Assembly (NCBI RefSeq): GCF_036711975.1
Contig: NC_091967.1
Span: 7,564,001 to 7,628,000 of the forward strand
DNA from: Onthophagus taurus
Lineage: Eukaryota; Arthropoda; Insecta; Coleoptera; Scarabaeidae
DNA: 64,000 bases
Direction: 5' to 3'
Within the stretch, counting starts at the first letter, position 1; every line of letters begins with the position of its first letter. The notes below the pieces were generated by a model. The model did not search any database and was not told the origin of the DNA. It saw only the letters and a program-made list of their open reading frames with translations. Both the position numbers and the translations under genes were made by a program. Shown here in pieces: positions 49,796 through 58,976 of this stretch.

Positions 49796-51912
49796 TCACA
49801 TCAAATATTTTAATCTCTTTCATTAAAATTAAAATGAATTGTTTAATCTAAAATAAACAAATTTTTCAATCTTCAATCAAACAAATAAATTAGAACACTG
49901 TAATCAAAGCTGTCATTTGACTCATATTTTAACTCAATCTCAATTTATTTTTGGTTTTGCTATAGAATGTTTATTTAAGATGAAGAACGTGTTCGAGACA
50001 TCCAAACTGAAGAAGGAACGGTCCTAAAGTAGAACTAGGAAGAACGGATCAAAACGCGTCGGTCGTCGGTATCAAAATAAATCCAAGGTGCGTTGACCAA
50101 CCAACCGTTTACAATATTATTAGAACTGGACGCGGGTCTCTCCTCCGCATATGTAATGATGGCATTGTTCCCATTAACATTTGAGAATGTACTATTTAAC
50201 AATCATCGTTATTTTAACCCAACACTTTTGACATTTTAATTTCCCATATTTATTTAGAATTTACTACCAACTATAAATAAATAAAATCAATACAAACGAT
50301 CTTTTATTTTCTATTAATTTTTAATCGTCCTTTTAACAATCACAAAACGTTACGGTTCAGAAATTCTAAACTCGTTATTATTGATTTTAATCCTTTTTGC
50401 TTTATTTAAAATTATTGTTCGGTCGAAGGATTCCAGAAGAACAACTTTCCCACTATCTTGGCGTTTAAAACGGCAATATCAAAAGCCCTTTTTTCTAAAT
50501 TCCATCCAATTACTCGCTGTTACATGGTTAAGTAAGTTTTAATGAGAATTAAAACGTAAAATGCCTTCGAGTATCGTTACAAGGATCGACATAATTTACT
50601 AATAGTAAATAGGATCTCATTAAAACTAATATTTATTTACATTCAACCTTGAACGAATCAAATTAAAAATTGAATGTGTTGATTTTTTATTTATAATTAC
50701 AGTTTACTAATTTATCCGAGTTAATGAAGAGTTGGTATTAAAAATTTGACGTTTATCGTGTCACGTATGTTTAAGGCAAAAGTAACCCACATTTTTTTAT
50801 TATAAGTGATTATGTGAGTACAGGTTAAATTTATTCATAAAAGCTTCATTTGGCAATAAAAGACGATTGTTATTTTTATTTTTTCTTGTACTATGCATTG
50901 TTGGGAGTGAGATGATTATAACAACGTTCCCGGTTATTTTCAAACAATAAATTAATTATTGCGGCTTGTTTTGAAATAATCGCATGGTTAAGATTTTTTT
51001 GTGAATTAGGTTGAATGCAATTCAAAAAAAAAACTTTCACGCTTCAATTGATTTAAGAAAATATCTGAATCTCTAGTTAATTGTTGGTCCTTTTTCTTGC
51101 TTTAAGTTAACTGTAACTTTAGATGCCTGTTTCTTAGTTAAGTTTTTTCCAATAAATTGAAAAAAAGGACCAATTTGATGACTCACCGGTATCGTCGCAA
51201 TCCCAAGAGGACAATGTCACTGTTTCTTCCAATAAAGGAAAGTACGATGCATGTTAAAAGTCTTGAGAAGAACTAGTTAGGATGCGGAAATTGCATCCGC
51301 TTTCTATGTATGTATGTTGACAGATAAATTAGATTATCTTATCAGTATTAAAAAAAGAACAAAACCTCACTTACATATAAGCGGTATTTTATTTTATCGA
51401 TTGATAAGATTTTAAATAATCGCTTTGTTTTGTTGGGAATAAATCGAAAAAAAATATCTTAGAAATTGAAGCAAATTCACAACATCAAAGTGTCAAAACG
51501 TTTAAATTTAATACCAACTTTAAAAAATTACAAATTCTTATTGGTTTATTGAAATTGTTTTAAATTATAACTAAATTTAGCAATTAATATTTATAGTATA
51601 ATTTTAATTAATATAAATATGTAAATTAGAACTCAGTAATTAAGCTTGTCATGTCAATTTGACATGAAATGTCATTTGAATTGTCATGTCAAGTTCTTTA
51701 AAGAAACGAGTAAAATCTATCAATTTTAGCTTCATTTAATTGTCCAGATGTGCATCAATGTTCTCTACGTGATTATTCTTGGATACAAGATGTTAGTTTG
51801 CGGTGGTTAAAGAGTAGGAGAAGAGATCACATTCCTTTCCAATTTTAATATTAAAACACGTTTTAGGAGTCGTTCCGGCATCTTGGTTTATAGAGTTTCA
51901 GTAGTAGATAAA

Positions 51913-52029
51913 AGCCGATTCTAGAACCTCCTCTCAGAACCTCAGGTCAAGGCCAAGGCCAAGGTCACGTTGAGTGACCATGACCTTGACCTTGCCCTGA
52001 GGTTCTGGGAGGAGGTTCCAGAATCGGCT
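51913..52029. repeat. 55-bp-arm hairpin at the left edge of the element
   Basis: The left arm (51913-51967) and right arm (51975-52029) are inverted copies with about six mismatches around a 7-nt loop. Both arms carry CAAGGTCA/CAAGGCCA words. It could be a terminal palindrome or part of a TIR. Confidence 0.8.
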
Positions 52030-52039
52030 ATTGCAAAGG

Positions 52040-52295
52040 GGGTCGTTGACCAGTAACCTTGACCTAAACAATGACCTTTACTTTGAGCTCACCTCAGGTC
52101 AAGATCACGTTTAGTGACCATGACCTTGATCAGTAACCTTGACCTGAACAATGACCTTTACTTTGATCTCAACGGAGACCTTGAAGTCAACCTTAATTGT
52201 GACCATTACATTGACCGTGTACGTGACCTGAAATGAAGGTTACACGACGTGAGGCCATTGAAAACCCCACTTCGGAGGAGGTATGCTTTAAATAG
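52040..52295 (+). promoter_or_regulatory. Nuclear-receptor half-site array and TATA-like box, gene 1
   Basis: TGACCT/AGGTCA words recur many times (ACCTTGACCT, CAATGACCTTTA, CTCAGGTCAAGATC). A TTTAAATAG box follows at 52287-52295, about 108 nt before the ATG. Positions 52077-52204 are repeated almost exactly at 53197-53324. CAAGGTCA matches the consensus of monomeric FTZ-F1/ERR-type receptors; control by such a receptor is inference. Confidence 0.5.
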
Positions 52296-52402
52296 CAGAT
52301 AGAAAATCGTGTTCAACAGTATTGAAGTAAGAGTGTTGTGAACATAAAGAAATTGAGGAACTTGTAGCTCCTATTTTAAGCAGTTTACATCGCTTAAATA
52401 TA

Positions 52403-52885
52403 ATGGCATCGAGAAATCCAATTAAAGTCATCGATATGCAAGGGTTTACTTTATCTTCGGGATTTCGAGTTAAAGAATTGGCTATCGGTGATGGTGAGTC
52501 GATTTCCCATTTCATATTTCAACCTGATATAAGTTATGAAAGACTCAATAAGCGAGAATGTCGACAAGTGCGTTGGGAGGAGAATAACTTACACCATTTG
52601 CATTACGAGAATGGATATGTGCCCTATAATCAACTGAAAGACATTCTGGAACAGCATACATGCGGAGTGGAGGTGGTGTTTGTAAAGGGATCTCAAAAAG
52701 AAAAGGTATTGAGAGACCTATTATCATCGGTAAAGCCAGTGATTATTAATTTACAACATAATATATATTGCCCTTTGCTTTCGTTGAGTCAAAATTCTTG
52801 CGCATATCATTATAAATCGGAAAGCAGTTGTGCAATTGAAAATGTTAAATTAATTTTAAAATTTTTAAAAATGGATTTAGATTAA
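52403..52885 (+). CDS. Nuclease-like protein with C-x2-H-x6-C signature (copy 1)
   Basis: 160 aa from the ATG at 52403. It opens with VIDMQGFTL and FRVKELAI, continues with a HHLHYENGY stretch and a EVVFVKGSQKEKVL strand/helix, and ends with NLQ...CPLLSL, CAYHYKSESSC, then AIENVKLIL. The same pattern occurs in the protein at 58411-58926, so the two are paralogues. The order D-E-H-H-C-H-C and the alternating strands resemble the RNase H-like fold of Maelstrom/DEDDh relatives, but this is a guess from pattern. Related proteins of unknown role are common near insect mobile elements. It lies just behind the half-site array promoter. Confidence 0.6.
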   Translation: MASRNPIKVIDMQGFTLSSGFRVKELAIGDGESISHFIFQPDISYERLNKRECRQVRWEENNLHHLHYENGYVPYNQLKDILEQHTCGVEVVFVKGSQKEKVLRDLLSSVKPVIINLQHNIYCPLLSLSQNSCAYHYKSESSCAIENVKLILKFLKMDLD

Positions 52886-53196
52886 TGTTAAAATTTAAAA
52901 TTTAAATAAATTAATTTTTATAGTACTGACTTTTTTTTATTCAATTTAAATGTATCACATTCCTAATCCTAATATATAAAATGGAAAAGAAAAACAACCG
53001 AATTAAATTTCATTTAATTTATTGAACTCGTCTTTAATAAATGATAAACAATTGCATATCTTTTTAACGTATTATTTATGGTGTCAACTCGACGCCCCCG
53101 AGTTAGCAGTTCATGATGTTTTTTTTTTGGTGTACTCAAGTCGAGTGATGGCTCTTCTCGGGTGCTCCCGGAGGAGTGGAGCATGACCGGGTTGGA

Positions 53197-53359
53197 TTTA
53201 CTTTGAGCTCACCTCAGGTCAAGATCACGTTGAGTGACTATGACATTGATCAGTAACCTTGACCTGAACAATGACCTTTACTTTGACCTCAACGGAGAAC
53301 TTGAAGTCAACCTTAATTGTGACCGTGACGTCCCCACCTAAAATGATGTGTATAAATAG
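53197..53359 (+). promoter_or_regulatory. Second nuclear-receptor half-site array with TATA box
   Basis: Positions 53197-53324 repeat 52077-52204 at constant spacing (1,120 bp) with few changes, again rich in TGACCT words. TATAAATAG follows at 53351-53359. This duplicated cassette drives the next gene. Confidence 0.55.
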
Positions 53360-53374
53360 CAAGTCAGGTTCATA

Positions 53375-54385
53375 AAAGATTAGTTTCATTGAAATCATCC
53401 GACGTAGTGGTGACATAACAACGCAGAACAAGTAAGTCCATAAACACTTGTCTTACAGCAGAAGTATTAATGTTATATATACTTAGTGGGTTCCAGACAA
53501 CAATATACAAAAGCACCGAAGAGAAGTCTCGAGGTTCAACAGGCGGTGTCCAAAAAAGCGAACATAAGTCCAAAGGTGATAAAACCCTCGTTGACACCCG
53601 TGGCATCTGAAGAGGTGTTAAAACAAGAAAAGTTTAATACAGTTATAGAGTGTGGTAACAATATGCAAGCGGTCGCTGATGGAAAAGATTCGTTTGCAGA
53701 CTTAAGCCCTTTTATTATGACGCAAAGTGTTAACGGTAATAATGAAGTAGTTTCGAGAATAGATAACATGGAGAGCTTAACCAACATGTCGGACAGTACA
53801 GTAAGAGCAAGTAGAGGTCCTCTATTTTCGGAAACAGTGTATGCACTAAATAAGAGCCGCACGAAATGTGTGGCAATAGGATTAAGTGCTGACTTACATT
53901 TTGAACCAGTGGTAAGGTTAATGGGAAAAGGTCAATGTTTAACATTAACGGAAAACGATTGGCACAACATTATTATGTATAAGTCAACAATCACAAACAG
54001 TTTTGCTAATCAGTCTCCGTCGCAGATAGTGTTGTGTGGTGTCAGTATATCGTGCGATTGGATGGAAAACGTTTGCAAGATTTTAAAGTTGGAGAGGGGT
54101 GGAGAATATGTATATATTGCATATGAATCGTTGCATGAGCTTTGGAACGTAGCAGATTTAGTAGCAACTCGACTGAGATTATTGAGAACTGTGAATTACA
54201 AAGCATATTATGATAGTGTTATAAACGCGTTAGCTGCAATGGATGGAGATGTGAAACGTAATATGTTAACGATGCTCAATGAATCGTGTTCTGAACAAAT
54301 ATGTATAAGTAAGGAAGTGATGTTGTACAATTTCGATAAAATCTTGTTGGATGTAGATTTGTTTAAATTATTTCACAATCAATAA
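53375..54385 (+). CDS. Possible PC4-like nucleic-acid-binding protein; start codon formed by splicing
   Basis: The open frame from 53487 to 54385 has no ATG near its beginning. A leader exon ends ...CAGAACAA at 53431, followed by GTAAGT, and an acceptor (ATACTTAG) ends at 53486. Joining them places A before TG and creates an ATG in a good context, giving 299 aa. The first half is polar and probably disordered. Near residues 130-165 there is GLSADLHFEPVVRL followed by LTLTENDWHNI, reminiscent of the PC4-type fold (F-P-V strand, then LTL--W). The C-terminal half is helical. A role in viral transcription or ssDNA binding is inference. The TAA stop overlaps an AATAAA polyadenylation signal at 54381-54386. 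Confidence 0.6.
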
Positions 54386-54389
54386 AGAC

Positions 54390-54614
54390 ATGGGTAAGGT
54401 GCGGATTGATGAGAGTAAAAATGAGATGCATAGAATGTATGCATGGACTTATGCGTATAGACAATCACGAAAGTGTAATTGGGAGGAAATGTATTTAGAT
54501 CGTCTTAGATTTAAGAATAGAATAAGTTATGTAAATGATATGTTACACCTGTACTTAAGCAGCGAATTTAGAAATAAGATTTTTCATGAAAGATTTAAAT
54601 ATGTAATGACTTAA
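54390..54614 (+). CDS. Small hypothetical protein
   Basis: 74 aa, rich in Arg, Tyr and Lys, starting MGKVRIDESKNEMHRMYAW, with a predicted helical core (YLDRLRFKNRISYVND). It starts 4 nt after the preceding stop. No domain recognised. AATAAATAAA follows the stop at once. It could be a late core protein or an exon of a spliced product. Confidence 0.45.
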   Translation: MGKVRIDESKNEMHRMYAWTYAYRQSRKCNWEEMYLDRLRFKNRISYVNDMLHLYLSSEFRNKIFHERFKYVMT

Positions 54615-54728
54615 AATAAATAAAATTTTTTTTCAAATGTGAGCGTATTATTAACCATCCAATATTCACCGAATAATGTGCGAAAGCTATTAAATATAAT
54701 GGTATGAATGTTAGGACAGTGAAACAGT

Positions 54729-55631
54729 ATGCATCGATCAAGCAAACGGTCTGGTCGAGGTATTGTGAATACATTAATCAATAAGCTTCCGATAGAACTA
54801 CATTTGCCAGGTTATAATTATTGCGGTCCGGGAACCAAATTGGTAAAGAGATTAGTTCGTGGAGATCAGGGAGTGAATAAATTAGACGACGCCTGTAAAA
54901 CGCATGATATTGCCTACGCAGCGACATCGAATTTAGCTGAGCGACACATAGCCGATAAAGAGTTGTATAAGACAGCGAAAGAGCGGTTGAGAAGTAAAGA
55001 CGCAAGCTTAGGAGAGCGACTATCGTCGGCGTTAGTGTCAACGATAATGAAAGGAAAAACAATAATGGGTATGGGAATGCAAATTCGTGCCCTAAGACGT
55101 AGAGGGACAACTCGTCAGAAGTTGAAACGTGGCGGTAAATTGTCGTTTACGCAGGCAATGAACTTAGTGCGGCGAGCGATTGCACAGACCAACAGTACGA
55201 ATACAAAGGGAGATGTACAAGTGGGTTACAATCTGTTGAAACCTTATCAAGGTAGAATACTTAAACCGCGCGGAAAAATAATCAAGATTCCCAAGACGGG
55301 AGGTTTTTTACCCTTAATACTTGCAGCTTTGGGTGCTCTCGGTTCTTTAGGCGGAGGTGCAGCAGCTATTGCAAAAACCGTAAACGAAGCAAAAATAGCA
55401 AGGGAGCAGTTACAAGAAGCCCAACGTCACAATCGGGCTATGGAACCAAAAGCGATCGGCAGCGGTTTGTATATTAAACCATATAAGCGAGGTTGCGGAC
55501 TAGTCATGAAAACGGTATCACGAAAATCAAAGCGACTAAAACGCACCAAGAGGGCGAACAAAATTGGTACAGGAATGTTTATTAATCCATATAAAAAGGG
55601 TTGTGGTTATAAAACTGTAGCAAAAAACTAA
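54729..55631 (+). CDS. Minor virion protein with parvovirus-type phospholipase A2 domain
   Basis: 300 aa. The N-terminal domain has the Ca2+-binding loop YCGPG (residues 31-35) and the catalytic pair HD (59-60) within DACKTHDIAY, the arrangement in parvovirus VP1 and some adintovirus proteins, where the enzyme helps the particle leave endosomes. A basic Gly/Arg middle follows, then a hydrophobic Ala/Gly/Leu segment (residues about 195-218) that could insert in membranes. Two copies of a G-G-(L/M)-(Y/F)-I-x-P-Y-K motif (GSGLYIKPYKRG, GTGMFINPYKKG) are near the C-terminus. The last sense codons are GCA AAA AAC before TAA, a -1 slippery site leading into the protease frame. Confidence 0.85.
   Translation: MHRSSKRSGRGIVNTLINKLPIELHLPGYNYCGPGTKLVKRLVRGDQGVNKLDDACKTHDIAYAATSNLAERHIADKELYKTAKERLRSKDASLGERLSSALVSTIMKGKTIMGMGMQIRALRRRGTTRQKLKRGGKLSFTQAMNLVRRAIAQTNSTNTKGDVQVGYNLLKPYQGRILKPRGKIIKIPKTGGFLPLILAALGALGSLGGGAAAIAKTVNEAKIAREQLQEAQRHNRAMEPKAIGSGLYIKPYKRGCGLVMKTVSRKSKRLKRTKRANKIGTGMFINPYKKGCGYKTVAKN
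55622..55628 (+). promoter_or_regulatory. Predicted -1 ribosomal frameshift site (A AAA AAC)
   Basis: The heptamer is in the correct register (GC A AAA AAC TAA) directly before the phospholipase stop. A -1 slip enters the protease frame, which is open from 55613. A possible 7-bp stem (CTTTAAC with GTTAAGG, 9-nt loop) lies about 21 nt downstream, farther than usual. A TGTAG| splice acceptor at 55620 is the competing explanation. Confidence 0.5.
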
Positions 55632-56020
55632 TAAAAATACCCCAACATTCTTTAACGGATGTAGAGTTAAGGCGATATGCACGAGCGCTTGATCTGTTAA
55701 ACTTTCGTGGGGTGTACATGAGAAACAATTTACCGAAGAAAATCCGAAAACGAGAGAGTGGGATAATAAATCTTGATAATCGTACGGGTCCCGGTACTCA
55801 CTGGACAGCTTACAACAAGGATGGTGTAAATGTTAACTACTTTGACAGTTATGGAGATTTACGACCACCGATTGAAGTGGAGAAGTATTTTATATCGGAT
55901 GGGGGGAGAAATATTGTGAGGTATAATTATCGACGATATCAAAAAGAAGATCAAACAAATTGTGGACAATTGTGTCTGCATTTCTTAGATAGTTTAAATA
56001 CCAAGGAAGTATCCGTGTAA
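55629..56020 (+). CDS. Adenain-type cysteine protease
   Basis: Conserved-looking protein sequence (LTDVELRRYARAL, then NFRGVYM) begins upstream of the first ATG (55718), so the natural product probably starts by frameshift from, or splicing to, an upstream frame. Catalytic residues are visible: His in GTHWTAY, the acidic partner in NYFDSYG, and Gln/Cys in QTNCGQLCLHF, the layout of adenovirus protease and its Polinton relatives. Such enzymes cut capsid precursors during particle maturation. From the ATG alone the product is about 100 aa, short for the family. It sits between the phospholipase and penton genes. Confidence 0.85.
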
Positions 56021-56040
56021 GATTAGTCTTGAGAACAACA

Positions 56041-56784
56041 ATGGAACAAGATACAATACATACAAGTTATACATTTACGCTCACCGGAAGGGGGTCGGAG
56101 TTGTCTTGTAACTTTAACCCACCGATTTATTTGAATGAACTCGGTACATACGAGTTAGCTCTTTTAAATTTCGAAACGTTCAATACGTTACCTAATATCG
56201 ATTCAACAAACAATATTTTACAATATGAAGATCATATGGGAAATTTTACAGAGAATATTGAAATACCGCTAGGAACATACGATATTAACGATATTAACGA
56301 ATACGTTAAAAAAACATTAACAGCGAGGAATATTCTCAGCGTGACTACACCGGGTACACAGATACGCATAAGAGGTAATAATAATACGCAACGTGCTGAG
56401 ATAAAAACAAACCGGCGAATAAATTTTGCTAGCGATAATTCAATCGGTTCCTTACTTGGTTTTAACCCTAAAGTTATACCTAAAAACACGATAACAGAAT
56501 CGGATCATATCGTGAATATAAATAAAACGAATGCATTACAAATTTATTGTAATTTGAGCTCCGGATCGTATACGAATGGACAACCCATGCACGTGTTGTA
56601 TCATTTCTTCCCGAACGTACCGGCTGGTTTTAAAATAATAGAAGCTCCGCAACAACCGATTTACTTACCTGTTACAACGAACGTGATTAGTACATTAATA
56701 GTACGCATACTTGATCAGGACGGTCAGTTGGTAAACTTCAGAGACGAAGAAGTGACCGTGAGAGTGCACTTGAAATCGGTGTGA
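56041..56784 (+). CDS. Penton-like minor capsid protein
   Basis: 247 aa from the ATG at 56041 (MEQDTIHTSYTF). It has beta-rich character with short Asn/Thr loops and no signal peptide. The pattern near the N-terminus (NPPIYLNELGTYELALLNFE) and the position directly before the small basic protein and major capsid gene match the single jelly-roll penton proteins of Polintons/adintoviruses, which form the vertex pentamers. The identification rests on gene order and general pattern. Confidence 0.7.
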   Translation: MEQDTIHTSYTFTLTGRGSELSCNFNPPIYLNELGTYELALLNFETFNTLPNIDSTNNILQYEDHMGNFTENIEIPLGTYDINDINEYVKKTLTARNILSVTTPGTQIRIRGNNNTQRAEIKTNRRINFASDNSIGSLLGFNPKVIPKNTITESDHIVNINKTNALQIYCNLSSGSYTNGQPMHVLYHFFPNVPAGFKIIEAPQQPIYLPVTTNVISTLIVRILDQDGQLVNFRDEEVTVRVHLKSV

Positions 56785-56801
56785 GTAGTAGGGTATTTAA
56801 T

Positions 56802-56972
56802 ATGGGTATAGTGTACGACGTTCGAAGAAAAGCACAGGAAAATCTGGGTGATAGAGTAATGTATAAAACGGTACGAAAGGATGTAAAACCTAACAGTAAG
56901 CGAAAATCAACTACCCAGTTAACACGCGTCAATCGTCAGTATTTAAGCAACTTAGGTTTTCAACTACTATAA
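56802..56972 (+). CDS. Small basic protein, probable virion component
   Basis: 56 aa from the ATG at 56802, Lys/Arg-rich (VRKDVKPNSKRKS), ending VNRQYLSNLGFQLL. Its TAA is directly followed by the ATG of the major capsid gene. A short basic protein in this place is common in related elements and could bind DNA or cement capsomers; the function is not established. Confidence 0.6.
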   Translation: MGIVYDVRRKAQENLGDRVMYKTVRKDVKPNSKRKSTTQLTRVNRQYLSNLGFQLL

Positions 56973-58235
56973 ATGGAGTCCTTAAACGTCACGGAGAAAA
57001 TAAAAGTAGATAACTCGATTGTAAGTTACGAATATCATTCCCATCAACCGTTTGGTTCTACTAGCTTCGGTAACAATGATGAAATTCGTATAGGCATACC
57101 CGAAATAGACAATTACACATTGCCTCATGAAAGTTTTTTGTATGTGGAAGGGAGCGTACGTAAACTGGATGCGAGTGGTAAAGCAACAAAAGATGCTAGT
57201 GCAACTGCAAAATTGATAAATAATCCTGTAGCGTTTATGTTCAGTGATATTCGCTATCTTATAAATGGTGTTCAAATAGATGGAGTGAGAAACGTGGGGT
57301 TAACATCATGTATGAAAGGATACTTTTCGTATACCCCTCACGATATAATAAAGTTGGCGAACGCAGGTTGGAACATGGGCGAGGATCTGCTAGGTCAAGT
57401 GGTCCCAACATCCCCTGTAACGGATGCAATAATGGATAAAAATGGAAATTTTGGATTGAGTGTACCGCTAAAGACATTAATAGGGTTTGCTGAAGATTTT
57501 AAAACAATTGTGATGAATGTGAGACAAGAGCTAGTGTTAATTCGTAATAATGATGATAATGATGTGCTTGTGAATACGGTAGAAGAACCGTTACAGTTAA
57601 AAATCGATAAAGTTGTGTGGAGAATGCCCCATCTAGCCGTAGGCTTACGAGAACAATTAGCTCTAACAAAAATAGCAGGACGAAATATTGATCTGCAAAT
57701 ACCTTTTCGCAGTTGGGAAGTACATGAATATCCTTCTTTACCTCAAACAACAAAGCATTCATGGGCTGTGAAAACAGCTCCGCAGTTGGAAACACCTAGA
57801 TTTATAATAATTGGGTTTCAAACAAAGAAGAAAGGAAAACAGTTGGCGAACATGGCAACCTTTGATAATGTAAAACTCACCAATTTGACGGTATTCCTAA
57901 ACGGTGAACGCTACCCATACGATAATCTGAACGTGGACTTTGATAGTAATCGTGTCGCAGTGTTATATGACATGTATACACGCTTTCAAAAGTCCTACTA
58001 TGGGAAGGAAGGAGAACCATTACTCACTCCGAAACAATTTATTGAAAATTATCCACTGATTGGAATTGATTGTACATATCAAGCAGAAGCGCTACACAAA
58101 AGTGGGGTAGAAATACGGATAGAATTTACGACAAAAAATCCGATTCCTGATGGTACCACAGCATACTGTTTAGTTTTACATGATAAGGCGTTTCAATATT
58201 CTCCACTAACAAAAATCGTCAAACAAATGACTTGA
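56973..58235 (+). CDS. Hexon-like major capsid protein (double jelly roll)
   Basis: 420 aa, starting MESLNVTEKIKVDNSIVSYE. It begins directly after the previous stop. Beta-rich sequence with patterns seen in Polinton/adintovirus major capsid proteins (GNNDEIRIGIPEIDNYTLPH near the N-terminus; FMFSDIRYLINGVQIDGVRN in the first jelly roll). Three such chains would form one hexon-like capsomer. It is on the short side for this family. Presence of a major capsid protein together with penton, protease and ATPase implies a full virion module. Confidence 0.82.
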   Translation: MESLNVTEKIKVDNSIVSYEYHSHQPFGSTSFGNNDEIRIGIPEIDNYTLPHESFLYVEGSVRKLDASGKATKDASATAKLINNPVAFMFSDIRYLINGVQIDGVRNVGLTSCMKGYFSYTPHDIIKLANAGWNMGEDLLGQVVPTSPVTDAIMDKNGNFGLSVPLKTLIGFAEDFKTIVMNVRQELVLIRNNDDNDVLVNTVEEPLQLKIDKVVWRMPHLAVGLREQLALTKIAGRNIDLQIPFRSWEVHEYPSLPQTTKHSWAVKTAPQLETPRFIIIGFQTKKKGKQLANMATFDNVKLTNLTVFLNGERYPYDNLNVDFDSNRVAVLYDMYTRFQKSYYGKEGEPLLTPKQFIENYPLIGIDCTYQAEALHKSGVEIRIEFTTKNPIPDGTTAYCLVLHDKAFQYSPLTKIVKQMT

Positions 58236-58410
58236 GTATGGGGAAAGAAGGGTTGGTAGTGTGTAGTTGGATCGGATCCTGAGCCGCATCGCACCCGTAG
58301 CTCATCATCCGAAATGTGAGACTTCTATATTCAGCGTAAACAAAAAAAAGTCGTAGAGTATAAGTTGTGCGACAGATTTCTACGGCTGCATAGTATGGAT
58401 AATCGTGTTG
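58236..58410 (+). other. Non-coding spacer with probable promoter
   Basis: 175 nt between the capsid and second nuclease-like gene. It contains AGTATAAG (58350 region) as a possible TATA element and a short upstream reading frame starting at 58395. The half-site arrays seen before the first two genes are absent. Confidence 0.35.
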
Positions 58411-58926
58411 ATGTACGGAAGCAAGATGTATTCAAATAAAACTCAATACATAATTCTCGATATACAAGGTTTCATGGTCAACGAAGATCAGTTCGTACCT
58501 AAAGAATTAGCATCATGTGATAGTAACAAATGCATAACCCACCACGTTTTTCAACCGAGTAGCAGTATAGCTTCATTACCATCTAAATATAGGAATACTG
58601 CAAACTGGTTAATGACACATCATCATTGCATCGACTGGAAAGTTGGTTTTGTCCATCCAATGGAATTCGACGCCATAGTCAAATATCTGTGTCGGAATGT
58701 CAAGAAAGTGTATGTTAAAGGACCTGAAAAAATTAAATTTTTAAGACATATTATTTCCGCGCCGATATTTGCGTTGGAAGGTAGTATCTATAAACTTGAG
58801 ATGGGTATACCGAGCTGTGCTTTTCACTCGCGACGAAGAAGTATGTGCGCTCTTTCCAATGTACGCCACTTACAAGAAGTTGTCGAAGAGGGGGTGCAAA
58901 ACAAGGATGCGAAAGACAGTCGGTGA
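58411..58926 (+). CDS. Nuclease-like protein with C-x2-H-x6-C signature (copy 2)
   Basis: 171 aa from the ATG at 58411; a second ATG at 58426 is also possible. Motifs in order: IILDIQGFMV, FVPKELA, THHVFQP, MTHHHCIDW, KKVYVKGPEKIKFL, CAFHSRRRSMC, then ALSNVRHLQ. They match the protein at 52403-52885 in order and spacing. The DIQGF...KELA...H...H...C-x2-H-x6-C order resembles RNase H-fold Maelstrom-type domains; activity is unproven. Having two diverged copies in one element suggests separate roles. Confidence 0.6.
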   Translation: MYGSKMYSNKTQYIILDIQGFMVNEDQFVPKELASCDSNKCITHHVFQPSSSIASLPSKYRNTANWLMTHHHCIDWKVGFVHPMEFDAIVKYLCRNVKKVYVKGPEKIKFLRHIISAPIFALEGSIYKLEMGIPSCAFHSRRRSMCALSNVRHLQEVVEEGVQNKDAKDSR

Positions 58927-58976
58927 CTATAAAGCAGAGACAAGTCGTAATGGGGGATAGTTAAGAGCTGGTTGCG

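Larger units (their letters stand above)
48356..51912. other. Intergenic, no gene recognised
   Basis: AT-rich. Short frames at 49026-49310 have no domain. The only structure I see is two direct duplications, listed separately. This is the host flank left of the virus-like element. Confidence 0.35.

Noticed and set aside
53225-53606. Minus-strand frames over the half-site array and next gene
   Set aside because: They arise from the repeated TGACCT words and oppose an intact coding frame.
54390-54614. Frameshift fusion between the PC4-like protein and the small protein behind it
   Set aside because: No slippery heptamer at the junction, and the upstream stop overlaps a polyadenylation signal.
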